64,000 bases of DNA from Enoplolaimus lenunculus (taxonomy: Eukaryota; Nematoda; Enoplea; Enoplida; Thoracostomopsidae): contig JASANG010003345.1 in assembly GCA_030248215.1 (NCBI GenBank), positions 1-64,000 on the forward strand, given 5' to 3'. A program made the translations under genes and the position numbers. Shown in pieces: positions 10,501 to 21,443 of the stretch; within the stretch, counting starts at the first letter, position 1; every line of letters begins with the position of its first letter. The notes under the pieces are model-generated. The model was not told the DNA's origin, did no database searches, and saw only the letters and a list, made by a program, of their open reading frames with translations.

Positions 10501-13432
10501 TCCAAAAAATGCGCACTGCATCATTCCGAAATCTCTAACTCGAATGATTAAGAGAAAACGTAGATGCGATAAGGTATTGTCGCGCCTATTTGGGCTAGTT
10601 GGTATATTTATGATATATGTATGTGGTTAACAAATTGTTTCGGTTATGGAAAATTAATATCTGGTCTTACCCCGAAGTGAGTATCTCCTCAATTGTTATT
10701 CTCTACGTGTTTGGGTGCCTCGTGTAATATATTATATGTGTGACCAAAATAATCGCTGTGAATTATATTTTGTTACAGTCTATTTTGTTACAGTCTATTT
10801 TGTTTGCTATAGTCGCGAAGAGCGCCGTTGGATTGAAAAACAAAACAAAATCAAGCGAGATGAAAGGCGAAAAAATGAAATTAAAAGGATACGCAAACTA
10901 GTCGGTAATTCTCTAGCGAATATTTTGTAATTACCTTTACAAAGGAAGGGACATTCAATAATTTTTAGTATTACATTTCAGCGGTTAATTCGAATTGGAA
11001 TTAAGTTTTCCTGACCAGGGTCGCTCGCACGAGCGGTCATTTATTTTATTTTTAACTAGCCTTCTATGCTTTATAATGGTATTTTTAATTTAAAATTATT
11101 ATTTGGACACATTGCAAGATTATTACTAGCAAGTGTTACAGCGTATTTTATCTAAAAATATTTTTGCGGTGTTTTTTCAGATACCGCTTATTCGTTCGAT
11201 CCACGTGTTCAAAGGTTCAAAGATGCCGAGAAAAAGCGGAAAGAGATTGAGAAAAAAGTCAGACAAGAGCAACAAAGGATAAAAAAAGAAGAGGAAGAAA
11301 AGGTACTTTGTAATTGGCTACAAAATTGCACTTTTCTGACATAAATTTTGTTGAGACGGTAGTGTGTACACAATTGAAATACCATTTTTGCCATTTTTTG
11401 TTAGTATTAGATTATTAGGACTGAAGTGAATTAAAGGGGCAAATGTTAGATTTTCAAAGAAGTTGGTTCAATGAAGAAGGTTACCACTATCTTCTGTAGT
11501 CGTTCAGTAGCAGAGCCTTTTCTTAAGCCTAAGTAAATTCGAGGAAGTATACAAGACCCTGAAATTTTCGCTTTCCTCTACAAATATCGAAGTTTTCCGT
11601 TTAAATGTGATTCGTCGGGTAAATGAAAACTGCGCCTGGAGTAGCGTTTTACCCTCTATTTTAAAAACCTTATTCTTCTGGGGAGTTACACCGATGTGCG
11701 TCGAGTATAACGCAATCCTAAGATTTTTGCGCGGCACTATGTTTACTATTGTAGTTATCATTAATAATGATAATATATTCATTATGTATTAATTTAGGCG
11801 AGAGAATTGAGCCAAGAAAGTGAAAGACAGGAACAGAAACAAAAAGAAGAAGAGAAGAAACAAAAAGTAATTGTTGTGTCTTACTTGGTTTTAATTGTTT
11901 CTCTCGATCGTTAATGTTTATAGTACCTATAGTCTATTTGTTGAGGGAACTAGTGTTTTTGAGCAGTTTGTTGCTTAAATTGTTGAAATTCAATGCTTGG
12001 AGGATCATAGCTGTTACTGATAATTTGTTTAATGTAACACATTGGTTGTATTAGTGGATACACACAATGCATGAGCATGATAACAACTTGAATTATTTAC
12101 ATGGCAGGCTTTACAAGAGAAAAAAGAAAGGGAAACGAAAAAGAAAACCTTACAGAAAGAGAGGAAATTACTTCAAGATTTTTGCAAGGTATAGTTTATA
12201 TGCATTTTATGCAGTGAAAAAACTGCAAAAATTTAATATTATTTGTTGATTAGACGCAGTAAACATTACTTTTTAAATCAACGCGAAAAGTTAATGAAAC
12301 AGTTGAGTTAGTGAATACTTTGGATTTGAATCATTTAATAATTTTATTGTGTTTGTTAAGATTTTTGTTTTCAGTGCACTTAGCACAAGACAAATAATAA
12401 AGCTGGACACGGCCACACAAGTTTTTGGTGTATTTATAAGCAGCTGTTTTTAATGATGACATGTTTAGGACAGTGGATACTTTGCTCAAGAGGAACGAGA
12501 TCGTGTTACGAATTTAGCAAATATGGATAAACTATGCAAATTTTTGAGCAGTGAAGAGTAAGTCTATATAAACTAATTAAAGAACTAGAATATTTATATC
12601 CGGATGTATGTTTTGCGATTTATTTGAAGATTTTACATTGACATTAATGAATTTTAGGCTGTCGCTTTTCGAATTTGTCAGTTGATTATTATTGTTTAGT
12701 TATCACGGTTGCAACAGGGAACGGTGATTGGTTTGGACAAAAATCATGCATTGCGTTCATGTTGGTTAACGTTAATATGTTTGTCTAGTACTTATGGAGA
12801 ATTGAAGGAGCAACATTTGGTTTTGGAAGATCTGTAACAAACCAAACGCACCTCGATGCTTCTCTTTTTGATACTAAGCTCTTTATCTATGTGTAGTAGG
12901 TTATTCTGATTAATATATTTTTAGGATTATTGAACTCAGACAAAAACTGGCTGATTGCGAACAACAGAACAGGCGAGATATTTTTATAGCTAGCGTAAGT
13001 GTTTAGGCTATTTTTCATGGAGATGATGCACAGTGAGATATTTTGTGCTATGTCAACTTATTCCTTGAATCTAGAAAACGGAAGGATTTCATCGAATCGG
13101 TATTTTTCTTAAATAGGTATACACGAAAAAACATTCGAAACTTTCGTTAGAAAAATAAATTTTATTTTCATTTTCGGTAATGACACAAAATTGACCGAGT
13201 GTAAGAATTTCTAACTCAGTAGTTGGGTCTCGGTTTTAAATTGATTTTGAAAATTCGAATTTAAGCAAGTTAGGCAACGCTCGTTCTGCAGATAATTTAG
13301 TCATCCGCTGTCCACCACTCATTATGATACAGTTATTGCTGTTTTATTACTGCGATTAGACTGTTATTAGAATTATGATGTAGCAGCTTTCCGCTGTAGT
13401 TTTTGACATGTCTGAAGCTGCAAAATACTACA

Positions 13433-13494
<62 letters not shown>

Positions 13495-15532
13495 GTATTA
13501 TTATTATTATTATTATTGATATAAATTGTTATTATTGTTCCGTTAGGTGACCAAAATGAATGAAACGCTAGCAGCAGAAGTAGATCAGGCAAACATGTCT
13601 ACGTTGGCGACATCGAATTCAAATCTCGGCTGTGGTGGTTCTGGTCAAATCTCGTGGAGCGACGAAGAGTCACAGCTGCTTATCAAAGCAATGACGTTGT
13701 TTCCTGTGGGTACCAAAAGCCGGTAATCAATACGTCGTTCCCAATTTTTCCGACCGTACTTTAGATTTTGTACTAGTTCAGTTTGGTCGACGAGTGTACA
13801 ATTGTAAAATCACAACTTTTGCGCATGCAACAGTATGAATAACTGGTCCTACGTTCTAACAAGACAAGCTATGGCAATGTACTTCGTGCTGTTTTAAACG
13901 TAATAGAAGAAAGTACATTGTTTTCTAAAAATCGCAAAACATTTTTATATGATTTTTTGCTGAAAGTTAACTTGTAATTGACTTTCTTGTGCTTTTTATT
14001 GGTTTTAGCTGGGATGTGATAGCTATGTTTATCAATGAAAAAATAACGACTGATTCTAGTCGTAAGGCGAAAACCGGTAAAGACGTTGTGGCTCGTGTGA
14101 AACATTTGCAGAATATTGGTATGTTTGCTTTTTATTTGTAAGCAACAGGCTGTTAAGCCTTATCTTTAAACTGTGTACTGAAGCGAAATTATAGGTAGAA
14201 AGTGCAAGGCAGTGTTATAATTTGAAAATAGGTGAACCATGCCGTTAAACGTTTGGTTTATGCACACTAATGGTGTGCAAGTTACATTATCTATAAACAA
14301 GAAACAAGCTGTATTAATTGTCTGTTTAAGTAACACTAGCGGAATTTGCTAAATGTTTCGTGCCACTTAAAATCAAGGTTTGAATTTAGCAACACTTAAA
14401 AATATTCGTTATAATAATTAGCAGAATTTTTACTTGGCGTCTTTACAGTGCAGACAAAATGTGTGCTGTTAACCTTGTTTTTATTATGCATGTGAATTTT
14501 TGTTTTTTTTTGTTTTAAGAACAGGCAATCAACGAAGCCCCTTCTGCTAGGCTTGAAACAAATAAGCGACACGCAACAGTTGAGGCACCACCTGATGTTG
14601 TTAGCAATGGAAGTACGTCTAGAGAGTGCCCCTTTTTGGTAGCTAATATTTGTGATTAAGAACGTCTTCTGTAATTCTACGCTCGTATTCTCAACTGTGT
14701 GAAGAATCTGTCGTTATTAGCACATCTAATTACTAAAATTTAGTTACACTATTCGTAAAATTTTAAATCGTTTTTATCTAACTTAACCTCGATGACACCG
14801 TCCTTTTTGTTTTTGGATCTGTTTAGCTTCACTTATTGTTGTCCAAGATCCCTAGTGTCTAATATAATAACAGATGTAAAAGTATTACTAATTTATTCTT
14901 CTACCAAAGAATGATAGTAAGGTCAAATGGTATTCATGACAGAATGAAGTGTATTCGTAATTTTTAGTTTTTTATTCAGTCAACCGTTGTTGTTATTTAT
15001 ATTTTGTAGCATTGTGTTTAATTAACTTGAGGTTAACTTTACAGATGCGTCTGAAGAAATTGTTCACTGGTCTGCAAATGAGCAAAAGATTCTTGAACAG
15101 GCGCTGAAAACGTATTCTGCAGCTGAGTCTGAACGTTGGGAAAAGATCGCGTCATGCTTGCCTGGAAAAACAAAGAAAGATTGTATACGTCGATACAAGG
15201 TAAAACTAAGCAGATGAACATGCTTGTTTGTAGCTAGATATTTTGCAAGGTGTGACGGGATAAATACAAGAAAGCATATTCAAACAAGAAATACGAATGT
15301 TTGCAGGCAAGCAATAATAATACACGCATACTTTCAAATTCAATTTATTATCTTTTTTTCTTAGCTCATCAAATGCTGATGCGTTTTTGAGCGAAAATCA
15401 GTACAATGACATTTTTTCCCTTGTAACTTGTTTTAGGAGTTAGCTGAGTTGGTTCGGGCAAAGAAAGCTGCTCAAAAGCAAGTTGCAGAAGTAGCTGCTG
15501 CAAGCCAGCAAAAATCTGTCTGCAAAAGCTAA
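7556..15532 (+). CDS. DNAJC2: DNAJC2 (zuotin/MPP11/ZRF1), complete, 18 exons
   Basis: J-protein of the ribosome-associated complex, partner of the Hsp70 HSPA14 at the nascent-chain exit; in animals also a chromatin factor binding ubiquitylated H2A. Exons: 7556-7631, 8050-8208, 8415-8497, 9034-9109, 9494-9589, 9861-10008, 10284-10430, 10813-10904, 11181-11302, 11798-11866, 12108-12188, 12469-12557, 12925-12994, 13547-13722, 14009-14118, 14520-14612, 15045-15199, 15437-15532. All junctions are GT-AG and in phase, giving 645 residues (human 621). Seen in order: N-terminal EPAGVWYE (about 33-40), LDPKNWK, J domain about 108-180 with HPD at 140-142, the zuotin signature [29 protein letters not shown], a charged Lys/Glu-rich helix region, SANT 1 (ISWSDEE, Trp near 473) and SANT 2 ([17 protein letters not shown], Trp near 571). 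The first exon is the least certain: it rests on a phase-matched donor (GTAAGA) and the ATG at 7556; a start at 8070 is the alternative. Exon 7 uses a weak donor, GTTTGT. Intron 1 holds a MITE and intron 13 an ATT microsatellite. Confidence 0.95.
7829..8008. repeat. CAGGGTGCAACCGG-type element in DNAJC2 intron 1
   Basis: 180 bp from CAGGGTGCAACCGGAATTCC to CCGGTTACACCCTG, a clear inverted-end MITE of the hAT-like family. It ends about 40 bp before the exon 2 acceptor at 8049. No matching target duplication remains. Confidence 0.7.
13433..13518. repeat. (ATT)n microsatellite in DNAJC2 intron 13
   Basis: About 28 ATT units with one ACGT interruption near 13493, ending 28 bp before the acceptor of exon 14. 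Its length is likely to vary between individuals. Confidence 0.9.
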
Positions 15533-16692
15533 CATATTTAATTATGTTAGATATTTGTCGTATTTTATTGGCATTGAAATTTTGGTCAATCTTTATTTGA
15601 GGGGCGTAACAGTGGTATAAGCATATTCCTAAGTTTAAGCGTTTAGGCCTCAGCGTTAGGTTAAGTCTAACTAGGCGTAAGCATAAGCAAAAAATAGTGT
15701 AAAGCTTATGCTTACTCTATTATAATCCTACGAAATATTTCGTTTTCCAAACTAACATAGGCCAGAATTTGTATGCCAGTTTTAGCGCACGGTGCTTTTA
15801 GGACCGTCCCGTTTTCTGGTTGTACTGCAAAGGAGTACGGTTAGATTTTTTATTATATTTTTACATAGGCTAATTTTATACTTTTTGAATGCTTAGACTT
15901 AGAAATATGCTTAATCTACTGTTGCGGCTCTGAAAGTAGCATTGGCCTCGATTTTAATAAGTATTGTTTTCCAAAACACGTTTTGGGAGTTCAAAGTTTT
16001 TGCAGCTGGAAACTTTGTAAAACTATTAGATACATATTAACGCTATTGTGTGTTCATATATTTGCATTCTTTTATCTTGTTTTTGTACAAGGACAGTGTT
16101 GGTTTTTAGTATTATTAAAACTGCGGTTCATACATTGCCACTTAAGCTTACTGCTTACCGTTAACGTGTATTATAAGTTTAAGCGAGCAGGGGTTGTTAT
16201 GTTCGAACAGTAAAAAACGTGGAGACTGAAATGTGTATTAAATTGTGGTTCATGGTTTAAAGTAGCTTATATAGCTTCACACTCTTGTTACATCTGAAAA
16301 TCCTTGTTTAGGAGAGTTATCTCTGTTTTTATGACTGATGTTATTTCTAACATGCATTTTTGTTACAGATTTAGACAGTAAAAGTTTGTTGTTTTGCTAT
16401 TGATGTGTTGGAAATGTTTCGAGCGGTGCGTATTGTTTTATAGCGCATTTATGAGTTTATACTATGCTGCAGTGCGATTTGTACCAAAAGCTACTTGCCA
16501 AGGCAATGGCAATTAAAAACTCGTCTGGCAATACTCATCTGATATGAGAACCACAAGACTTAGTTGTGATATTGTACGAAAAAAGTTGAGGTGCCAGGGC
16601 TCTGAAACCTTGCGACACCCCCATTCAGATTTTTTGCGGACGCCCTGGTCGTGTTTGTGACGTTTAATAAAAACTAGGTGTGTTGCAAAACT
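15533..16692. other. Intergenic, CTTAGGC-family relics
   Basis: Between DNAJC2 and a nested transposon. It contains two inverted or fragmentary CTTAGGC-family pieces (about 15600-15740 and 15795-15960) and unique AT-rich sequence. No canonical AATAAA follows the DNAJC2 stop closely. The 76-codon open frame at 15983-16213 has no recognisable content. Confidence 0.4.
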
Positions 16693-16871
16693 CACAGTTG
16701 CAGGGTATAACCGGATACCTGTTTTCGGTAAAATTCGGTGTCAGTTTACGTTATCGAAATAACGGAACTTCTGTTATTTTTATGTTCAAAATTAGTTATA
16801 AAGGTAAATACCTCGCAATTGTTTGAAACGAAGTAAAAATTATGAAATTCATCCGAAATCTTAAAAATTGC

Positions 16872-17314
16872 GGCCCATGTAAAGATCAGGGACAGAATAT
16901 TTTTCTGCGGGACAAGAAAAGAGTACCTAAGCTTAACCCTTTCTCGCATGAATATTTTCTATTTCCCCCGAGACCTACTATTATGCTAGGATTCGAACTC
17001 CAGTGACTGGAGTGGGAGGCGTATACCATACCCACACAGCTATAGGAGCTTGACGCTCGAGCCCGAGGGGGCTCTCACGTCTTGTGGTGATTTGGTACTA
17101 TGTATACGTGTTGCAATTGTTAAACACGGTGCGATATATATTATTTACCGTATATACACTGCGCTGAGTTGCCTATAGGCAACTCAATGTGTGAAGGAGT
17201 TAAGCTTTAGACTAAATTTTTTTGCTTGGCTTAGGCTTAGGAATATGCTCATTCTTATGCTTAAGGTTATGAATATTCTTATAATGCTGTTCCGCACCTG
17301 TTCTTTATATTGGC
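16872..17314. repeat. CTTAGGC-bearing MITE nested in the hAT element
   Basis: Starts GGCCCATGTAAAGATCAGGG and ends CTGTTCTTTATATTGGC, inverted ends typical of the family. The family's central GAGTAAGCTTAA..TTTAGAC segment is broken by an insert whose borders repeat TAAGCTT (16928-16934 and 17201-17207). Confidence 0.75.
16935..17200 (-). repeat. SINE-like insert with tRNA-like module
   Basis: About 266 bp flanked by TAAGCTT direct repeats. On the minus strand, 17049-16984 reads TAGCTGTGTGGG (tRNA A-box-like) and GTTCGAATCC (a perfect B-box-like core), about 40 nt apart as in a tRNA. Acceptor and T stems do not pair well, so it is not a working tRNA. Most likely a tRNA-derived short retroposon or its relic. 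It is unusual that the module is not at one end. Confidence 0.5.
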
Positions 17315-17604
17315 AAAAATTTCAATGCATCCGCCATCTTTTCTTTCGAATTTTTAAAAAAACCGGTAAATATATGCACGCGTCAATTGTGTTGGCAGAA
17401 AAATAGAACATTTTTGAAACTTTAACATTTCAATATCGTTTTTCGTTTCCGTTATTTTTAACACTATCCGTTTTCGTTATTTTTACTATCCGTTTACACC
17501 CTGCACAGTTGCAGCCTAGCATCATATTTGCATAATATGGTTTGTGCTTATCTATATTATATATTAAAGGTAGTCTGGCTCGTTACAGCGAGCAATTTAG
17601 TTGA

Positions 17605-17616
17605 ATGATTTTTCAG
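17605..17616 (+). promoter_or_regulatory. Probable leader splice acceptor of FABP
   Basis: ATGATTTTTCAG ends at 17616, 30 nt before the FABP start codon at 17647. No coding exon lies upstream, so this is a 5'-UTR intron acceptor or a spliced-leader site. Confidence 0.45.
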
Positions 17617-17646
17617 GTCACTACTATCGTTTATTTATTAGTAGAA

Positions 17647-18069
17647 ATGGATCAGTTTATGGGTAAATGGGTTGGTTTCAAAGACGAAAATTTCGGAGAG
17701 TACTTGTCGCAGAAAGGTGTTAACTGGATGCTGAGACAAATTATCACTAGAGCAAGTATTGAAAAAAGTTTTTCGAAACTCGATGATGTAACATATCGTT
17801 TGACAAACGTTGCTCCAATGAAAAGTTCAACTTGGGATGTTGAATTGAACAAAGAATATCAGCTCAGCGGATTGGAGTACGGCGGAAAAGAACATACGGT
17901 TAAGATTGAATTTGATGAGAGCAACTCATCGCTTAAAGAAATGCATATCCCTCCAGGTCAGACGGAATTTGACGTGTACAAATATACGATTGATTCAAAT
18001 GGGAATATGGTGATGGAAATGACCGCAGGTGGTGTCGTTGCAAAAAGATATTTCAACAAGACTGGTTAA
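17647..18069 (+). CDS. Intronless fatty-acid-binding protein (FABP/CRABP family)
   Basis: 140 residues in one exon, stop TAA at 18067-18069. The family is a cytosolic 10-strand beta barrel that carries fatty acids or retinoids. Visible hallmarks: the start FMGKWVGFKDENFGEYL matches the first strand and the first helix; GVNWMLRQI covers the second helix; the C-terminal GNMVMEMTAGGVVAKRYF matches the last two strands. The family's usual R-x-Y ligand-carboxylate pair near the end appears here as Arg-Tyr-Phe, so tyrosine is replaced or shifted. Start choice: the frame is open from 17605, but 17647 gives the normal N-terminus and follows the acceptor at 17616. Members normally have three introns at fixed positions; none is present, suggesting intron loss or a retrocopy. 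Which subfamily it belongs to cannot be told. Confidence 0.9.
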   Translation: MDQFMGKWVGFKDENFGEYLSQKGVNWMLRQIITRASIEKSFSKLDDVTYRLTNVAPMKSSTWDVELNKEYQLSGLEYGGKEHTVKIEFDESNSSLKEMHIPPGQTEFDVYKYTIDSNGNMVMEMTAGGVVAKRYFNKTG

Positions 18070-18172
18070 TGTGATTTTTTTAATTGTTTGAAACTTAAGT
18101 TTAAAAACTCACCTACATAAGTACAGCCGAATTTAAATGTGGTTGAAAGTTGTATATTTCGCTTTACTAGCG

Positions 18173-18376
18173 TACACTGCATAAAATGGTGAGTCAAATT
18201 GACTCTCTCCGAAATAGGCTTTTCCTGACTACACAAACTGAGTCAAAATTCGACTCCGCCTGTGTCAAATTGAATTGAATTAGACTCTGGCGGAGTCGAA
18301 TTTTGACTCAGTTTGTGTAGTCAGGAAAAGCCTATTTCGGAGAGAGTCAATTTGAGTCAGCATTTCTTCCAGTGTA
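18173..18376. repeat. Foldback MITE with near-perfect 70-bp arms
   Basis: TACACTG at the left and CAGTGTA at the right end frame two 70-bp inverted arms (18191-18260 and 18289-18358). The arms differ at a single base and are separated by 28 bp. It starts 104 bp past the FABP stop, so it may lie in that transcript's 3' end and fold into a long hairpin. Near-identity of the arms argues for recent insertion or arm correction. Terminal TA fits a Tc1/mariner-like target. Confidence 0.8.
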
Positions 18377-18860
18377 TATATTTCAAAATCTGAGACCGGG
18401 GCTTTTGTTCACGTCCGATTGGCTTGAGTGGGAAGCGACAAATATTTGTCGGTCTGTAATAGCATAAAATGTTTACAACTGCTAATGTGCGTATGCCTTG
18501 CCTATAAAATATTTGTTTCAGGGGCTAATTTGCAGCAGAATATTCATATATAAAGATGAAGACGGTGTTTTGATACTGGCCGTGATTACCGAGAGGCTAC
18601 TATATACATTAAGTATTTTAAAGAAACATGCTGTTGAAAGAAACGTGAGGGACGTACCGAGAGGGTCATTGGCATTTAGACGGCCACACTAATTTAAATT
18701 CACTTTCGAATGCTGCATCCGTTTCTTAGCAGATTTATCGTTAACGATTTAACAATTTTATTTTAAGAGCCAATTAGTTTGTGCCGGATTCGTATAATTC
18801 GAATGACTAGACACACCACTGTTCATTGCAACGTACCTAAGTAGGCATGTTGGCTACGTC

Positions 18861-19860
18861 CAGTGGCGTACCGAGAAATTTGAATTGGGGGCTGCATCCG
18901 TCGAGGTCCGTGCCTTGGGTTTCCACTTAAAGGTGAACTTAGAACCCTTTAGCAGAGAGCCATCTAGTTTTTTGTCATGATATTTGAGATGAGATTGGTC
19001 ACGCTTTCCTAGTCAGCTCCGGTACACTTTTAGAGTTCTTTTTAGGTTACCTAAATTTTTAGCGTACTGCTGGGTAGCTGAGCTAGGTTGAATTGTTCGT
19101 TACGTGAACAAAATTTGAAAAAATATCGCGAAGTACCTTAACTCTGGTGCACAACTTCATTGTAAAGTCTGTGGGCGTATTTTTGTCTTGGAGTTACAAC
19201 AGAGTGTAAGAACCAAGGTCTCTACTTGGGACTCAACATTTTTTGTTAAAAAGTTTCAAAAATTATATACCATTCGAAGCAGCCTGCGGACCTGAGTCCA
19301 ATTGCGCTAAATTTTCCGCATTCAAAAATCTGGTTAACAAGTTACGGTCAAATAACTGATTTGGCGCCGTCTCAAATCGTTGGCAGCGTGCCAAATCAGT
19401 TATTGGACTGGAATTCGTTAGCCAGACGTTTGATGTCGAAAATTTTACGCAACTGGACTCGGTATTGCAGGCTGCGTCGAATGGTATATAATTTGTCTAA
19501 TTTTTTTACATAAAAAATTTTGGGTCGCAACTGGGGACCTTGGTCCTTGATACTTTAAAAAACGAAATTTTTCAAAAAATCTAATTAGATCGTGAAATGA
19601 CTAGAAAAGGTTATGAGAAGCTCAAATATGTAACAATTTTTAAAATGCGGCCATTTTTGGCAAACGCCGGCTTGGGAAAACAGGAAAGACCCAAAAAAAT
19701 GAGCATGAGCTTTTCGTTAAGTATTTAAAATCACTTCCCCTGTCTGTAACAGCCTCGGGCGAAACGAGCCAGAAACTAGGCGTAATTTTTGTATCTAATA
19801 TAGACACACGAACTGATTCCGATTGGGGTGGCGCGGCTGTCTTTGGTTCGTACACCCCTG
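18861..19860. repeat. 1000-bp hAT-type foldback element with exact 8-bp duplication
   Basis: Ends CAGTGGCGTACC and GGTTCGTACACCCCTG are imperfect inverted repeats. GCTACGTC is repeated exactly outside both ends (18853-18860 and 19861-19868). The interior has an additional long inverted repeat (about 19257-19365 against 19386-19495) around a short loop. No transposase-like frame: a 71-codon frame at its right end is not meaningful. A related, more decayed copy lies near 26570-27316. Confidence 0.85.
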
Positions 19861-19868
19861 GCTACGTC

Positions 19869-20697
19869 TCTTATTGTTTTCATTCCATTGAATAATTAAA
19901 TTGCAATATTTGGCTTGTTCACTGTTTAGAATTTGTTCAGTATTTTAATATTGGCCAGTGTTACGTTTAGGGTCGTAAACAGTAGATTAAGCACATTCCT
20001 ACACCTTAGCGTTGAAAACAGTGTATTCCTAAGCCTAAGCCAATCCCTAACATAACTAAAAATGTCTGAGAGTATAAGACTGCCCTTTTACAGACCCACC
20101 AGAAACCGTGACGGCACTAAATGTAACACGGGTCGTAATGTTTGTCGTATAATGCTCATTTTTTGTTTAAGAAATAGTAATTGAGAGTGTGTAGGTCAGG
20201 CATCTAAATGCTAAATATTATGGAGTGTCTTATTTTAAAAGTACGTTTCAACGTTTTTGCGTAATGTCGTATTAAATGATGTTCCGAACTATGCATCGGT
20301 AATTTCTTGTTAGCGGAGAATGAAACGATAAAACTGAATTATTTGCCTGAAAATGTTCGGCGGTAGCTCTTTGTTTAGATTTTAAAATGTTTTGTTTGAA
20401 TCCATGTCGCATATATTTTATTGAATTGTTTCCATTCAATTTGTGATAATTTTTAATGATTGTTGCTATTTTTTATTTTTCACAATAAATTTCTTACAGT
20501 TTGTTTTGTGTTTACGTGCAAACAATGTAAATTGAGAGTTTATGGACTTAAGTAATCGGACTGTTCGGGAGCAATAGAAATAACTTTTGATTCTGTAGTG
20601 GATGGGTGGTGAAAGCGCACAGGCCATCGCTGTTTAAAGGAATAGCGGACAATCGTTATGGTTTTCTTAGTCCTCTCAGTTCGGTATTGCAATCCTG
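19869..20697. other. Intergenic, mostly unique
   Basis: AT-rich sequence with one faint CTTAGGC-family fragment (about 19975-20075). No gene signal seen. Confidence 0.35.
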
Positions 20698-20850
20698 GGC
20701 CATGTAAACATCAGGGGCGGAACGTTTTTCTTTGGGGCTAGAAAAGAGTAAGCTTTAGACTATTTTTTGCTTGGCTTAGGATTAGGAATAAGCTTATTCT
20801 TAAGGCTTAGGAATATGCTTATAATATTGTTGCACCCCTGATCTTTACAT
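20698..20850. repeat. CTTAGGC-bearing MITE, compact reference copy
   Basis: Begins GGCCATGTAAACATCAGGGG and ends GTTGCACCCCTGATCTTTAC, a good inverted repeat. The middle has GAGTAAGCTTTAGAC, TTTTTTGCTTGGCTTAGG and two AATA(A/T)GCTTAT blocks. This is the clearest view of the family: about 150 bp, no coding capacity, high hairpin potential. Confidence 0.75.
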
Positions 20851-21150
20851 TTTCCGTATTCCTTTAATATTTAACACTTTATAGACCGATTTTATTACTT
20901 TAACGCTCCCAAATACCTCAGTAACGCCGAATCAAATACTGTCTAATTGAAGTGGCATATCACAATCACAGCACCGCATTGGAAATATTGCTTGGGTCGC
21001 GGCGAATCTCGCTTCTTGTGTCTTACAATGCGCCTACGATGTAGTGACCAACAGTACAAATAGCGTATACAGGTGAACAGTGGTCCAATAATTGGTTGAC
21101 ATTTGGAATTGTATCAAAAATGCATATTGAATGACAAAATAGCCGTCTGA

Positions 21151-21307
21151 TTGGCGGAACAGTTGTATAAGCATATTCCTAAAAATAAGCCAAAGCATAA
21201 GAATGAGCTTACGCCTACGCCTAAGCCTGGTAAATATATTCTAACACTTGAGCTTGCCCTTTTCCAGCCCACAGAAAAACGTTCCGCCGCTGATCTTTGC
21301 ATGGGCC
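21151..21307. repeat. CTTAGGC-bearing MITE, reverse copy
   Basis: The same family as 20698-20850 in the opposite orientation: GGCGGAACAGTTGTATAAGC at the left, CCTAAGCC motifs in the middle, and GTTCCGCCGCTGATCTTTGC with ATGGGCC at the right. It lies 137 bp ahead of the MRPL18 start codon, inside its promoter or outron. Confidence 0.7.
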
Positions 21308-21390
21308 AGCATTTTGAATGGTGCCATTTGAACCCAAAAAACGTGCAAAATATGTTTTATTTTTGGCACCACGGTTTCTTAGAATGTTTT

Positions 21391-21401
21391 GTATTGTTTA
21401 G
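21391..21401 (+). promoter_or_regulatory. Probable leader splice acceptor of MRPL18
   Basis: TTGTATTGTTTAG ends at 21401, 42 nt before the ATG at 21444. Same arrangement as at FABP, DNAJC2 and ZEB. A second, weaker AG (AAAACAG, near 21423) lies between. Confidence 0.35.
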
Positions 21402-21443
21402 TTGACTGTGCATAAATAAAACAGTAAATTATTACTGATCGTA

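Larger units (their letters stand above)
16701..17503. repeat. hAT-type MITE with 8-bp target duplication, carrying nested insertions
   Basis: Begins CAGGGTATAACCGGATACC and ends TATCCGTTTACACCCTG. The direct repeat CACAGTTG lies immediately outside both ends (16693-16700 and 17504-17511). An exact 8-bp duplication plus CAGGG ends is the hAT superfamily signature. It is swollen to 803 bp because a CTTAGGC-type element (16872-17314) lies inside it, and that element is itself split by a further insert (about 16935-17200). No transposase frame. Confidence 0.85.

Noticed and set aside
16984-17049. Functional tRNA gene on the minus strand
   Set aside because: A and B boxes are present but acceptor and T stems do not pair; sits in a nested insertion.
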